From contig JAIWND010000018.1 of the NCBI GenBank assembly GCA_025330725.1, forward strand, positions 1 to 64,000: DNA of 64,000 nucleotides, given 5' to 3'. Positions within the stretch are counted from its first letter, which is position 1. Every line of letters starts with the position of its first letter. Shown in pieces: positions 36,301 to 46,592 of the stretch. The stretch is from Chlamydoabsidia padenii. Its lineage: Eukaryota > Mucoromycota > Mucoromycetes > Mucorales > Cunninghamellaceae. The notes beneath the pieces were generated by a model, which did not search any database, was not told the DNA's origin, and saw nothing but the letters and a program-made list of their open reading frames with translations. A program made the position numbers and the translations under genes.

Positions 36301-38503
36301 ATGACAAAATCTAGTCGATATTCTTCTGCAGGCTCACCACCACCAAGACCTGTCAAAAGTAATCTCAGGAACATGACCGCGGAAAAGCTTTTGAATGCTG
36401 CCAACACCGTTCGACGACCTGGCCGATTCACGGAACACTTTGATCAGTTACCGCCACAAGAACTCTTGGACATTATAAGCGACCATGATGACAAGATTCA
36501 AGCAACGACTCGACAACGGACGATTAGCACTACCACGATGAAAAGCACCTCTGATAGCGACAGTTACTTCCCACCACTACAACGTCCATTATCACGAAAG
36601 CTCAGTGCAGCCTCAAGACGATCCATGACCCCCTCATTATCAACACCACCGTCACCATCTCACACCTTGTCTACAGCTTCTTTGACTAGAGGACGACAAC
36701 AGCGACAAAAAAGAACCGCCAGTCTGTATCGACGACGGTCATCGACTCTGGCCAGCACGGTGGCACACAAATTCCCTCACCTCTTCAACTTGAATCGAGC
36801 CTCGGTCATCATCACTCGACTCGAACAATGGTTACAACTCATCAAATGTATCATCCAGTGGCTCGATGAAACCGCCAAACTCCATCTCCAAATGAGTCGA
36901 GGGTACTCCCATCGCCATTTGCCTCTTTTCCAAATGGAACTCCAGCCTGATCAAACTCCGGCGGCTTCGACACTTTATGCTGGTTTGCGTTTACTGACCT
37001 CTCATGTGGCGGACGGACATCATTTATTTGGTGGTCATCTTCAACAACACACTATTCCTGCCTTGCTCACATTTAAACGGGAATGTAAAGAAAAAATCAA
37101 AGTGTTACGGAACGATCAACGGTTGGGAATGGATGAACTCTTGCGTCGGGCGGAACAAACCAAGAAATCAATGGATTTACTCAACAAAGTGTGTCTGGGT
37201 TCCTCTTCTCATCAATCGAAATCAACTGTATCGGATCCTTGGCTGGCCAATCTTTGTAAGTAATGATAAAGTATATATAGGTGACTGACACTAACAGGAG
37301 TTTTTTTTTATTTTTTATTTTTTATTGGTAGATGTTTTGCGTCAATTAAAACGTGAAGTGAATGAAGAAAATCGACTTCGTCAATTGATGGTGCCAATAC
37401 AAAAAGAAACTGCTGATTTTGAAGCCAGACTTTTGGGAACGTTGAAACCTGCTATTCAATACTGCTGTGAATTCCTTGCCCCCGGTGTATGGGATGGCTC
37501 GGCCGATGAAGAAACTGCCCCTTTTGAACTACTAATGGATCGAATCGTACCTCAACACGAATGGCAACACTTTTACGATCGAGAAGAAAAAGAACTGGTG
37601 GATGAAAACCATGTGGACAAGGATTATCTCAACATTAATTACCCCAACAAACGACATGACAAGGTGGTCACGTTGAAAAAGGCCACTATGCAACGTTATC
37701 TGGGCGGGGTTCGTGCCAGGTTTAGTGATCGACTGTATGTGCTCTCTCAAGGCGGTTACCTTCATCAATTCCGAATGGACGACAAGGTGGTACCTGAACG
37801 CTCCATTTATATTCCCGATGCATCCATCACTGCTCTGGACGACTGTACTTTTGAAATCACACGTACGGGATCGGATGGACATAAAAAAGTGTATGTGATC
37901 AAGGCAAATAGTATGGAGGAAATGCAGTCTTGGTGTCAATTGTTATCGGATATGGCGTCTGGGAAACTGGCGATAAGGCGACCTCGGAAATTCATGCACA
38001 TTGTCCAGGGGTCTTCCACTGATTCATTGGAATCACCTAGTCGCCTAGACTCTCCTTTGCCCATTGATCTGATTCAGTCTACTGACGACGTCTCTTTATC
38101 GTCCTCGGATCATCATACTTCTTTGAATGATCAAAATGTTGCCTTGAACGCACCAGATGGCAACACACCGATATCATCCTCAGATATCAACTCTAGCAAT
38201 AACGACAATCATGATGACAGTACTAGCAGCGATGGGGATTCCGTCACAACAGTAACAAAAAGATACAGCTTGTTACCCACCACATCTAACCATCAGTGCC
38301 AACAAAATGACGATGATGCCGCCAGCTCTATTTATGATGATGCTGCTTCGCATCTCTCCGCCAGTACACACTACGACGACGCCGCTTCTTCACTTTACTT
38401 GTCCACTGCCACTATCACCAGTAGCCCCTCTTCGTCACGCCGATCTTCCATGGACTTTGAAGGGTACCATGACAATATTCTCATTGCCAATCTGGAAAAT
38501 TAG
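36301..38503 (+). CDS. Slm1/Slm2-like BAR-PH protein
   Basis: Exons 36301-37255 and 37332-38503 give 708 residues; the start is the first in-frame ATG, after a GTG-opened extension that I discard. A Ser/Arg-rich N-terminus precedes a helical BAR-like region (about residues 150-425, with the intron inside it at VLRQLKREVNEENRLR). A PH domain follows at about 435-530 (MQRYLGGVRARFSDRLYVLS and MEEMQSWCQLL). Fungal proteins of this architecture (Slm1/2) bind PI(4,5)P2 at eisosomes and relay membrane stress to TORC2. The C-terminus has acidic repeats DDAASSIY, DDAASHLS and DDAASSLY. Domain assignment is firm for PH and moderate for BAR. Confidence 0.82.
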
Positions 38504-38814
38504 AAACTGCCTTGTCCCCCCTCCCTTTTTTTTTTTTAACAGTATAGATTTGTTTTAACAATGATAATAATAATAATAAAAAGTAGCCTCTTGTATATGA
38601 TGTTTTTTAATACCATGTATCATTTCTGATCCTTTAGGCATTGTATGACCCAACATTTATAAAAAGAAGACAAAAAGTTGTTTATTACATAATTGATTAT
38701 TTAAAAGAAGATAAAGAGAGTACAAATAAAGGAATGTATTGGAGGAGGGAGTAGTATAAGAATAAAAATATAAGGAGGAGGAGGAGATAGAGAGGAAGCA
38801 TCAAGCTTCTGTTA
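38504..38814. other. Convergent 3' flanks of Slm1-like and syntaxin genes
   Basis: AATAATAATAATAAAAAG near 38563-38581 serves the plus-strand gene. A minus-strand poly-A signal (TTTATT at 38680-38685) may serve the syntaxin. No gene. Confidence 0.5.
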
Positions 38815-40499
38815 TTATTGTCCATTGTTACCACCACCATTGTTATTGCCACCCACACCAGCTACAGAAAACATAATGATTAGTCAAGGTTTATTCCTTC
38901 ATCCTATTCTTCACTTACGATGACCAAATCCAAACCACCAGACCAAGATTGCAATGACCACAGCAAGAATGATACAAATCACAAAACAGCACCATTTTTT
39001 CTATATATATAAAAGGACATTAACTTTCTCTCTCACTTCCCCTACTATTTCTGTTCTGTTATTACTTACATGACGAGTAGCCCGAGCACTTTTGATGGCT
39101 CTTGATACAAACTTATTACCTTCTTCCATTTGAATAGCTGTTGTTTCAGCATGTTCATCAATTTGATTGATAGTTTCCCCTTGTTGTTCCACGAGCATTT
39201 GCATATCCATAAAGAGTTGATGTAATTCCTAATCAAGAAGAGTTTGTCTTGTTTAAACCCCTAGTTACATTGTCTTTTCCCACTTACAATGATTGTTTTT
39301 TCAATCTTTTTAATATCATCATGACGATTTTGAACTTCAGATAATACTGCACGGGCTTGTCCACGGCGACTGGCTTGCATTAACTATGAAAATAGAGTGA
39401 TTAGTATGTTTAACTTCTTCTTTGTGAGTAGTGTTCCCTACTTACCGATTGACTAAAGACTTGTTGAGATTCATCAGAGTCAATGATTTGATCGATTTCT
39501 TGTTCAGTAGCATCAGGTTTGACTAGGTAAAAAGTAGTAGATCCTGAGGTTAATATATCAATCGAGTTCATTCTCATCTTTACCAATTCGAATTTGGCGT
39601 TCAACGCGTTGACGATACTTTTGTTGATAGGATCGTTCGATATCTTGATAACGTTGAATGGTATCCAAAAATCGTTTCTTGATATTAGCACTCTATATTG
39701 TTCAATCAAGCACAAAGTTTAGTTACCCATTTTCATCTTTTTTTTTTTTTTTTCTTCATTACCTGAGTACGTCGGATTTGAGCATCTGATTTATTGAATC
39801 GATGATTAGAAGATTCGATTGCTAGAAGGATGTTAGTAAAATGAGTAAAATACCATGTCTATCTATTTCTTACCTTTTAATCTATTTTTGACATCCAAGT
39901 TTTGTCTTTGTGTTTCAGTCTTGTATCGCTCCAAATCAGCTGACATTTGCATCCATTGTTGTTCGTTCAAACTGACCAAGGCTGAATTATGAATACGTTC
40001 GATTTCATCAATATTTTCATTGATCATATGCACTTGTTCTTTAAGTTTTTCAATCTATATAGACAAATATTTCTATTAGTATCAGTATCAGGAAGACGGG
40101 AAGAGGAGGTTCCAACTTACTTCGTCAAAGAATCCATCCATAGTCTGTATATCAGAAGGAGGTTGCATTTCATAAGCGTCAACTTTAGCATCACTATTGT
40201 ATCGAGTTGTTTGTCGAGGTTGTTCTTGAGGGAAAGGATTCCTATTGTAGCCAGTAGGTGGTGTTCTAGGAGGTTCACTACAAAGAAGATATATTAGGGT
40301 GAGACAAAATAAAAAGGAGTTCTTTTTTTTTTTTTCGAGTCCTACTTACTTTGTTCGTTGTGTACCTTCAAAAGAATCCTATTAGCCAAAGGTTCAAAGA
40401 AGAAAAACAGTTAATTCATCATTACCAATTGTATCAGTGTTCCTATAATACACCTACCCGAAGTTCTGCTGTACGATCACGACTAAAGGCATACGACAT
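38815..40499 (-). CDS. SSO1: Plasma-membrane Qa-SNARE (Sso1/2-type syntaxin)
   Basis: Eleven exons give 345 residues: 40499-40458, 40378-40350, 40277-40121, 40054-39874, 39821-39763, 39692-39584, 39522-39446, 39383-39288, 39228-39070, 39000-38919 and 38861-38815. The Habc helices (FFDEIEKLKEQVHMINENID onward) are followed by a Qa SNARE motif, with the ionic-layer Gln in MLVEQQGETINQIDEHAE. A single membrane anchor (CCFVICIILAVVIAILVWWF) lies near the C-terminus, then a short Gly/Asn tail. It drives secretory-vesicle fusion at the cell surface with a Sec9/Snc partner. Exon 2 is only 29 bases. TTTCAAATCCCG lies 122 bases upstream. Confidence 0.95.
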
Positions 40500-40961
40500 G
40501 ATTAATAGATAGTATTGGTTATGAGGTAAGTTAAAATAAAAAGAAGGTGATGGGTGGGAAAAGGGGAGAGGGAAAGGAATAAAGGAACTTGAGAAGAGAA
40601 AAAAATTATATTTATATACTTTTCAAATCCCGAAACCTACCAAGAGGCACACTCCGCTGTTGTCTGTATCACTAGTTCTGTTATTTGACGACGACGATCC
40701 CCTATCCCAAACTAAACCAATCCTAGTTTGTCAATCATCATCATCATCAAAACTTGAACTAACGAGTTACGTAGATAGTCCTTTGACCACCAGTAAAGGA
40801 TGAATGATCTTTGATAAAGTCAAAAAAAAAAAAAAAAAAAGGAAAAAAAAAAAAAAGTTGCTACTATTTTCAAATCCCGCTTTTTGAGAGTGTAGCAATA
40901 AAAAAAAAAAAACATCACCTTGTCCTTTCTTCTTTTCTTTTGACATTCAACACCCCTTCTC
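40500..40961. promoter_or_regulatory. Divergent promoter region, syntaxin / SURF1
   Basis: Two copies of the motif, one near each gene: TTTCAAATCCCG at 40621-40632 (122 bases from the syntaxin ATG) and TTTCAAATCCCGC at 40868-40880 (82 bases from the SURF1 ATG). Both lie on the plus strand, so the motif works in either orientation or has no direction. Poly-A runs at 40821-40856. Confidence 0.6.
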
Positions 40962-42065
40962 ATGCTTCATCGGTTGATACCACGATTACGACCCCAACCA
41001 TTGATGCGATGTGTGCCATCCACCCCTCTTTGGCGACGACCATTAACAACAGAAACCACCAATGCTTATACAGTGAAGAAACGTAAATTCGGGTTTGGTA
41101 CGGCGATCTTGTGTACGATTCCCTTCATCACCTTTGGTCTCGGTACCTGGCAAGTCCAACGATTACGGTGGAAAGTCAACCTTATTGAACGATTAGAAGA
41201 ACGTATGTATTTGGATGCTATTCCTCTACCACGACGAATCAAGTAAGTACACACACACCCCAACCTTACTAGGAAAGAAACAATCCACCACTCATACATT
41301 CATACACTTTTATTATTATTATTATTATAGTGATGCCTCTTTGGATGATTACGAATACCGTCGGGTCAAGGTAAAAGGAACTTTCCGTCATGATCAAGAA
41401 ATGTTGGTGGGACCAAGGACTCGTGGGGACGGTGTAGTAGGGTATTTCTTGATCACTCCTTTACAACGGGAAGATGGCTCGGTGATATTGATCAAACGTG
41501 GTTGGGTGGCTTTGGACAAGAAGGACAAGAAGAATCGACCTGAAAGTTTAGTGACTGGACCTGTCCAAGTCGAAGGATTGTTACGATTGACTGAAAAGGT
41601 AAAAGAAAAGAAAATCAGGGTTGATAAATAAAAACTCATCTCTATGTCTCTTAGCCAAATTCGTTTACACCGGATAATGATCCTGAAGGAAATCAATGGT
41701 ATTGGGTGGATTTGGATACAATGGCTGAACTATCTTATTCCCAAAATCTCTTGGTGGAAAGTGTATCAGGTAAAAAAAAAAAAAAGCACACTATAGATTG
41801 GAGGGGAGAAGGAAATGGTTTATTCTGACACACACACACACACACACTCTTCTTATTTACTTTAGACCGACCTTCTTACCATGATCATACATTGATTGAG
41901 AAAGGAATTCCTATTGGTCGATCACCTGTGGTTGAAGTTAGGAATAGTCATATGCAATATATCATTACTTGGTACGCCTTATCTGCCGCTACCACCGTCA
42001 TGCTCTGGATGCTTCTTCGAAAACCACCCAGCAGACCGACAAAAATCAAACGTAACGTAGTTTAG
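40962..42065 (+). CDS. SHY1: SURF1/Shy1 cytochrome c oxidase assembly factor
   Basis: Exons 40962-41242, 41331-41598, 41655-41769 and 41866-42065 give 287 residues. An Arg-rich mitochondrial presequence precedes the first membrane span. The family's FGLGTWQVQRLRWK motif is clear, then RRVKVKGTFRHDQEMLVGPR, the GYFLITPLQ and ILIKRGWV strands, HMQYIITWYALS and the second membrane span (ATTVMLWMLL). SURF1 sits in the inner membrane and helps insert heme a into Cox1. Length and two-span topology fit the family. AATAAAAG follows at about 42114. Confidence 0.95.
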
Positions 42066-42402
42066 TTTAGTCTATAAAATCACTTTTAGTTTTTTCAACA
42101 ATAGAACCTATATAATAAAAGTCTTGTTTTGTTTTTTTAAAATAATGTGGAGGCCATTGTTGACAAGACCTCTTTCATGAGGGTATCAATCATATTGGGG
42201 AGGGAGGGGGGGTGGAATCATTTAACAGGGGTGATGGTATTCGAATCCCGACATTCATGCACTTTTTTAGTTACCCATCCTGGTTTTTATTATATGTACA
42301 AGTCAAAATAAAACAATATATCTTTATTATTATTTAAAGCTAATGGTGATAATGCATAAGAGTTACGCTTCTACAGAATAAAGGAGGGGAGGGATATACG
42401 AA
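42066..42402. other. Convergent 3' flanks
   Basis: Between SURF1 and the orphan minus-strand gene. Contains ATTCGAATCCCGAC at about 42240-42251, a motif-like word that is not near any start codon. No gene. Confidence 0.45.
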
Positions 42403-43002
42403 TTAATGACTAGTTGCCGGAGGAGAAGAATGTTCACGACCCAAGACCAAACGACCCAAGCCTGCCTATATAATCCAGATATATAAAATAAAAGTAACAA
42501 GTTAGTTTGGTCTATAGTAATAACCCAAATGACTTGCCTTGATTCTTCCCAGCGGGAATAGTTCATTTTCACTCCATCGTCGTCTATGTTGGCGTCGTTG
42601 TGACATGTCCAGTGAATCCTGTGTTGTCCTTCGACTAGAGTCGGCGGTTGGAATAGCTTGTGAAATCCAAGGTTGGCTTTTTATGGAGGCTGTCGATTGG
42701 ATATCATCCGATAAAACACTGGATTGTTCAGACAATGTATCATTCCCCATGGAATGTCGTCGGTGTCGACGTTTGCTGTTGTAATGTACACGTAAAGAGG
42801 AAGATGCCAAGGGGTTTGACTTTGTTGTATCAGAGTTGCTGACAATACTGGAGGCAGCAGAGTGATTCGTCCGTTGTTGATCTTCTTCAGTCGAATCAGG
42901 TATCATCTTGTTCATCCAATAACGTAATCCAAGGGACGGTGTAAAGTTGGATGCAGGTTTTGTGGTTTGTTCGGGGGTGGTAGGCACTGGTGATTGTGTC
43001 AT
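42403..43002 (-). CDS. Orphan Ser/Arg-rich protein
   Basis: Exons 43002-42538 and 42465-42403 give 175 residues; the intron has a GC donor (AAG|GCAAGT) and the frame is intact. Most of the protein is Ser/Thr/Gln/Arg-rich and probably disordered (HYNSKRRHRRHSMGND). Two stretches look conserved: LGLRYWMNKMIPDS near residue 25, and WSENELFPLGRIKAGLGRLV at the C-terminus, spanning the intron. RRHS and RRRWS are possible basophilic kinase sites. I do not recognise a family. A TTTTCAACCCCGCC motif lies about 93 bases upstream; the GST gene is divergent. Confidence 0.7.
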
Positions 43003-43036
43003 TATAAAATAAATAAAGGAGAAGAAAAGAACGACG

Positions 43037-43080
<44 letters not shown>

Positions 43081-43436
43081 CCTTTAAAATCAATTTTCAA
43101 CCCCGCCGCCGTGTGAAGGGAAACGAGGAGCGCATGATTAAGTGTAATAATAGACCAAAGATGGAAGTATTATCATCATTGCTTGCAAGAAAAAACCAGA
43201 CCATCGTGAGATCGATGTAGTAGGTTTCAACAGGAATTAGTGTCGATGATTTCAAACCCCGGCATAACGTGATCTCGGGCATGTATTTGACATACTGTGT
43301 GTCCTACCAAAAAAAAAAAAAAAAGAGATCAAGACAATGACGCCTCCATCTAATAGAGTGGCATCATCACTTTACAATAGCTATAAATCTCCTCCCCCCC
43401 TTTTTTTTTTTTACTTTCTCCCTCCACTCCATCATC
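43003..43436. promoter_or_regulatory. Divergent promoter region, orphan / GST
   Basis: TTTTCAACCCCGCC at 43094-43107 faces the orphan; TTTCAAACCCCGGC at 43250-43263 is about 174 bases from the GST ATG. A poly-A run of about 41 bases fills 43037-43077, right next to the orphan's 5' flank. Confidence 0.5.
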
Positions 43437-44156
43437 ATGACTCTTAACAATACACTTTACGTATTTCCTTATACACTCTATTCCAATGTCGGGGTACTTT
43501 TATTGCATGAAAAAGGCGTCGAGGCTCATTACCCACGCACACCCATCCATCTCGACTCTGGCGAACAAAACCATCCCGACTTTATCCGGATCAATCCATT
43601 AGGTCAAGTCCCTGTGCTGATCCATAACGGGCGCAGTATACCCGATACTCTCGACATTGCCCGGTTTCTCGACAAACAAGACGATACATTAAAGACATAC
43701 GATGAGTCTGTCTTGGCCATCGTCGAGGCATTTCGTCAGATCAGTATCAAAGCGGTCAAACTCGGTGGATCGTGGACTGATGAAGGGGACGCCTTGGCAA
43801 CCGCCCGTGCGGCACTTGTCCATTATCAAACCCAGTACCCTGATGTACCCTATGGTCGCCGCCTGGAAACATTTGATGCTCGGGCCCGCCGGTTGAAAGA
43901 TCCTGCTGTGTGTCGACAGATAAAACAGAAATGGGAGGATTTGTTGGATAAATGTGAACATGATCTAAAAGATGGTAGGCAGTTCTTGGTAGGTCATCAG
44001 CATACTTTAGCAGATGTTTATGCCACCGCTTTTCTCTTTTCGGCATCCTCGGCACATGTGGATGGCTTGTTTACGCATAGACCCCATTTGGAAACTTATT
44101 ATCAGGCCCAGTTATCTCGACCTACTGTCGCTCAGGCTTTTACTCGTTCTTCTTGA
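43437..44156 (+). CDS. Glutathione S-transferase-like protein
   Basis: Intronless, 239 residues. The N-terminal thioredoxin-like domain shows YTLYSNVGVLLLHEKGVEAH, the cis-proline block INPLGQVPVLIHNGRSI and PDTLDIARFLD. The all-helical C-terminal domain has FLVGHQHTLADVYATAFLF, the family's N-capping box. It probably conjugates glutathione to electrophiles or reduces peroxides in the cytosol. The catalytic Ser/Tyr/Cys cannot be assigned from sequence alone; Ser16 in YSN is a candidate. Lack of introns is unusual for this window and may mean retroposition or transfer. A truncated copy of its 3' end lies 200 bases downstream. Confidence 0.9.
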   Translation: MTLNNTLYVFPYTLYSNVGVLLLHEKGVEAHYPRTPIHLDSGEQNHPDFIRINPLGQVPVLIHNGRSIPDTLDIARFLDKQDDTLKTYDESVLAIVEAFRQISIKAVKLGGSWTDEGDALATARAALVHYQTQYPDVPYGRRLETFDARARRLKDPAVCRQIKQKWEDLLDKCEHDLKDGRQFLVGHQHTLADVYATAFLFSASSAHVDGLFTHRPHLETYYQAQLSRPTVAQAFTRSS

Positions 44157-44364
44157 TATGAAATAAAACATCATGTGTACGCACTTGGGTGAAAAGACTG
44201 GAGATTTTTTTTTTCAAACGTGAATTGCTCGTCGTATAGATGAGCTCTGACCGTGAAAGGGGGTGCGTCGAATCAAGAAATTCATGCAGAATCTGAATTT
44301 GGAATTCATGTCCCGACTTCAGGCAGGGGACTATCTTGGCCGTAGAAATCTGGCCAACTCTTCC

Positions 44365-44485
44365 TCCATGTTCTCTTCTCGGCATCCTCGGCACATGCGG
44401 ATGTCTTGTTTACTCATCTACTCCATTTGGAAACGTATTATCAAGCCCAATTATCTCGACCTACTGTCTCTCGCTCTTTTTAAAA
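44365..44485 (+). pseudogene. Truncated duplicate of the GST 3' end
   Basis: About 120 bases repeat the last part of the GST gene (44034-44144): CGGCATCCTCGGCACATG, GATG(G/T)CTTGTTTAC, CATTTGGAAAC, TATTATCA and TATCTCGACCTACTGTC are shared. The copy shows scattered substitutions and a frame change, and it begins in unrelated sequence. It is a leftover of a tandem duplication and not a gene. Confidence 0.85.
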
Positions 44486-44581
44486 TGTAATGAATTGTTA
44501 TATGTGAAAAAAGGAGAAAAAGTTTATTTCGTTTTGCATGAATATCGATGTTTCAATTTGGAAATCCGATTTTTTCATTTT

Positions 44582-45937
44582 TCAGGGGATGGTACCAAAG
44601 TAAGGTTGTATGGCAGGATGAGTCTTGACGAAATCATATATAAATTGGTTCGTATAAGGCGGTGATAGAGTTCCATCCATGACACCAGCATTAAAGAAGC
44701 TATTAAAGTAAAGATGTAGAGTGACATAGAAAAAGACAAATGCCCACATACGTTGGACGATGGGATATCGATCTAAAAAGGGATCCAAGAGCATGGCCAA
44801 TGCATGAAGTAAAAAAAAGACACAATGTTCCCCAGCATATCTTTCATAATAGACGGACCAGCCTGTGAATGACAGCACGATGAATTCATGAGTCAGACCA
44901 GAGAATAAAAAGACCGACATGTAGGCCAAAGCATAGGCGATCTGGGCATGAAAAATAGTGTACTTGGCAAGTGCACGATCGACGATGAGGCGAGTGGGTC
45001 GGAAAGGAAAAGAAATCCATGTGGATTTCATCAGTTGATGCCAACGATTTGACCAAAAGTCCGTGATGCTGCTCGAAAGAATAGGATTGTTGATTAAAGG
45101 ACGGTATTGTTCTATTGAGAAAGAAAAAAAGTTCGAGTTGAAACATCCGAAAATGGAAATATTGATAATTTTTTTTTTGGGAGGGGGAGTACCTGAAGAG
45201 TAGGATCCACCTTCGATAAAAATACAGAAAAGAAAATGGATGGCATAACCTGCCGAATTGAAAGTAACTGTCATGAAAACAAGTAGTAAAAGTATACATA
45301 TAATATGAAACCCAGGTCGATCTTGTCGCAAATTTTGCCAGTCAGACCATGTAAAAGTAGCCATCCAACTTCCCAGAATATCAGAACAGGCTAGATTTAA
45401 TAAAAGAAGAGGCAAGATATGATAGAATTTCTACAAAGGGAAGAAGGAGAATGAATACACCAAAAGCTTCTTTTTTTAAACCCCCCCCAAAAAAAGCTTT
45501 ACCCTGTCTTTCACATAAATTTTGCCTTCTTTTTTTGGAACGGCCCTGATAAATGACCCAGCCTCTGACCAAAATTCATTGGGCGCGATGTATACAGGTT
45601 TACGCGCTAACCAAGGCCCAGTATACAACAAATCAATAAATCGAAGCTGGGTCGTAAAATTTATAAGACCGCTAGTGATCATCAGTGCTATTCACACCGA
45701 AAGAAAAAGTCAGCATGAATTTTTTTCCCCCCTCCAAGGCACACCCAGCTTACAACGATCACTGTTAAAGATGAGTGGATACATTATATTAGCCATCAAG
45801 AATGGAATGGCCACGAGTTGTTTTTGACCATCGGTAAGATTAGATCGAGTAACGATGAACAACATGATGAGACTAGGAATGGCAAATGTCGTGGCATAGG
45901 TAACGGTGGGTAGAGCGATCGGAAGGTGGTCATTCAT
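44582..45937 (-). CDS. Wax-synthase-like membrane-bound O-acyltransferase (MBOAT)
   Basis: Exons 45937-45754, 45687-45503, 45430-45193 and 45111-44582 give 378 residues with about eight membrane spans. The family signatures are SITDFWSNRWHQLMKSTW, and the putative catalytic His in LFSGLTHEFIVLSF. Proteins of this shape in fungi and plants esterify long-chain alcohols, sterols or prenyl alcohols with acyl-CoA in the ER. The substrate cannot be predicted here. The start was set at the ATG before MNDHLPIALPTV, rather than the longer upstream frame. A weak CGGGACCTGAAC motif lies about 212 bases upstream. Confidence 0.88.
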
Positions 45938-46592
45938 CTTTATGGTGAGAAGAAAAAGAAAGAAAAAAAAGGAGAACAGGGTTTTCTTTTTCTTCCAATA
46001 AGAATGCCCTGCGTCTTTGTGGTAGGCGAGCCATCTATACACGTGAGTGATTCATAATATGGCTGCGTCACCCCGGTTTTCAGGGACAGGCGGGTTGTCG
46101 AGTCGGAGTGTGCAATGCATGAATTGCGGAATGTGAAATGCACCGAAGTCGGGACCTGAACATTCGATGCAATGAATGTTTGACCGCTTTGCCTTTAAAA
46201 CAAACACATGCATGGGAAAATAAACTAACCAACCTCACCAAAGGGTATATTATTGTTCAGCAATGAATATAATAGTGGCGCACGATTGATTTCATTTCCT
46301 CGTATCTTTGTACTACATACCCCTACCATTTAGTCGAAACGGGTCCCGTCGGAGATGATTCTTTTTGACAGATTTCCCCCCCCATTGATCTACCATTGAT
46401 CATTCCTCCCCCCCCAAAAAAAACAACATCAAAAGACAGAATTATTATTATGAATACCATGTCAAGACATGTTGTACTTTATTAAAATTATGTATGATAA
46501 GGAATATATGTGATTAAATGTATATGGACATAAGTATGAGATTAAAAAAAGGGGTAATTTACATTTTTTTTTTTTTTTTTTGTATGATTGAT
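45938..46592. other. Intergenic region
   Basis: MBOAT upstream region and 3' flank of the orphan membrane protein (poly-A signal AATAAA on the minus strand near 46480). C and A runs near 46375-46425. No gene. Confidence 0.5.
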
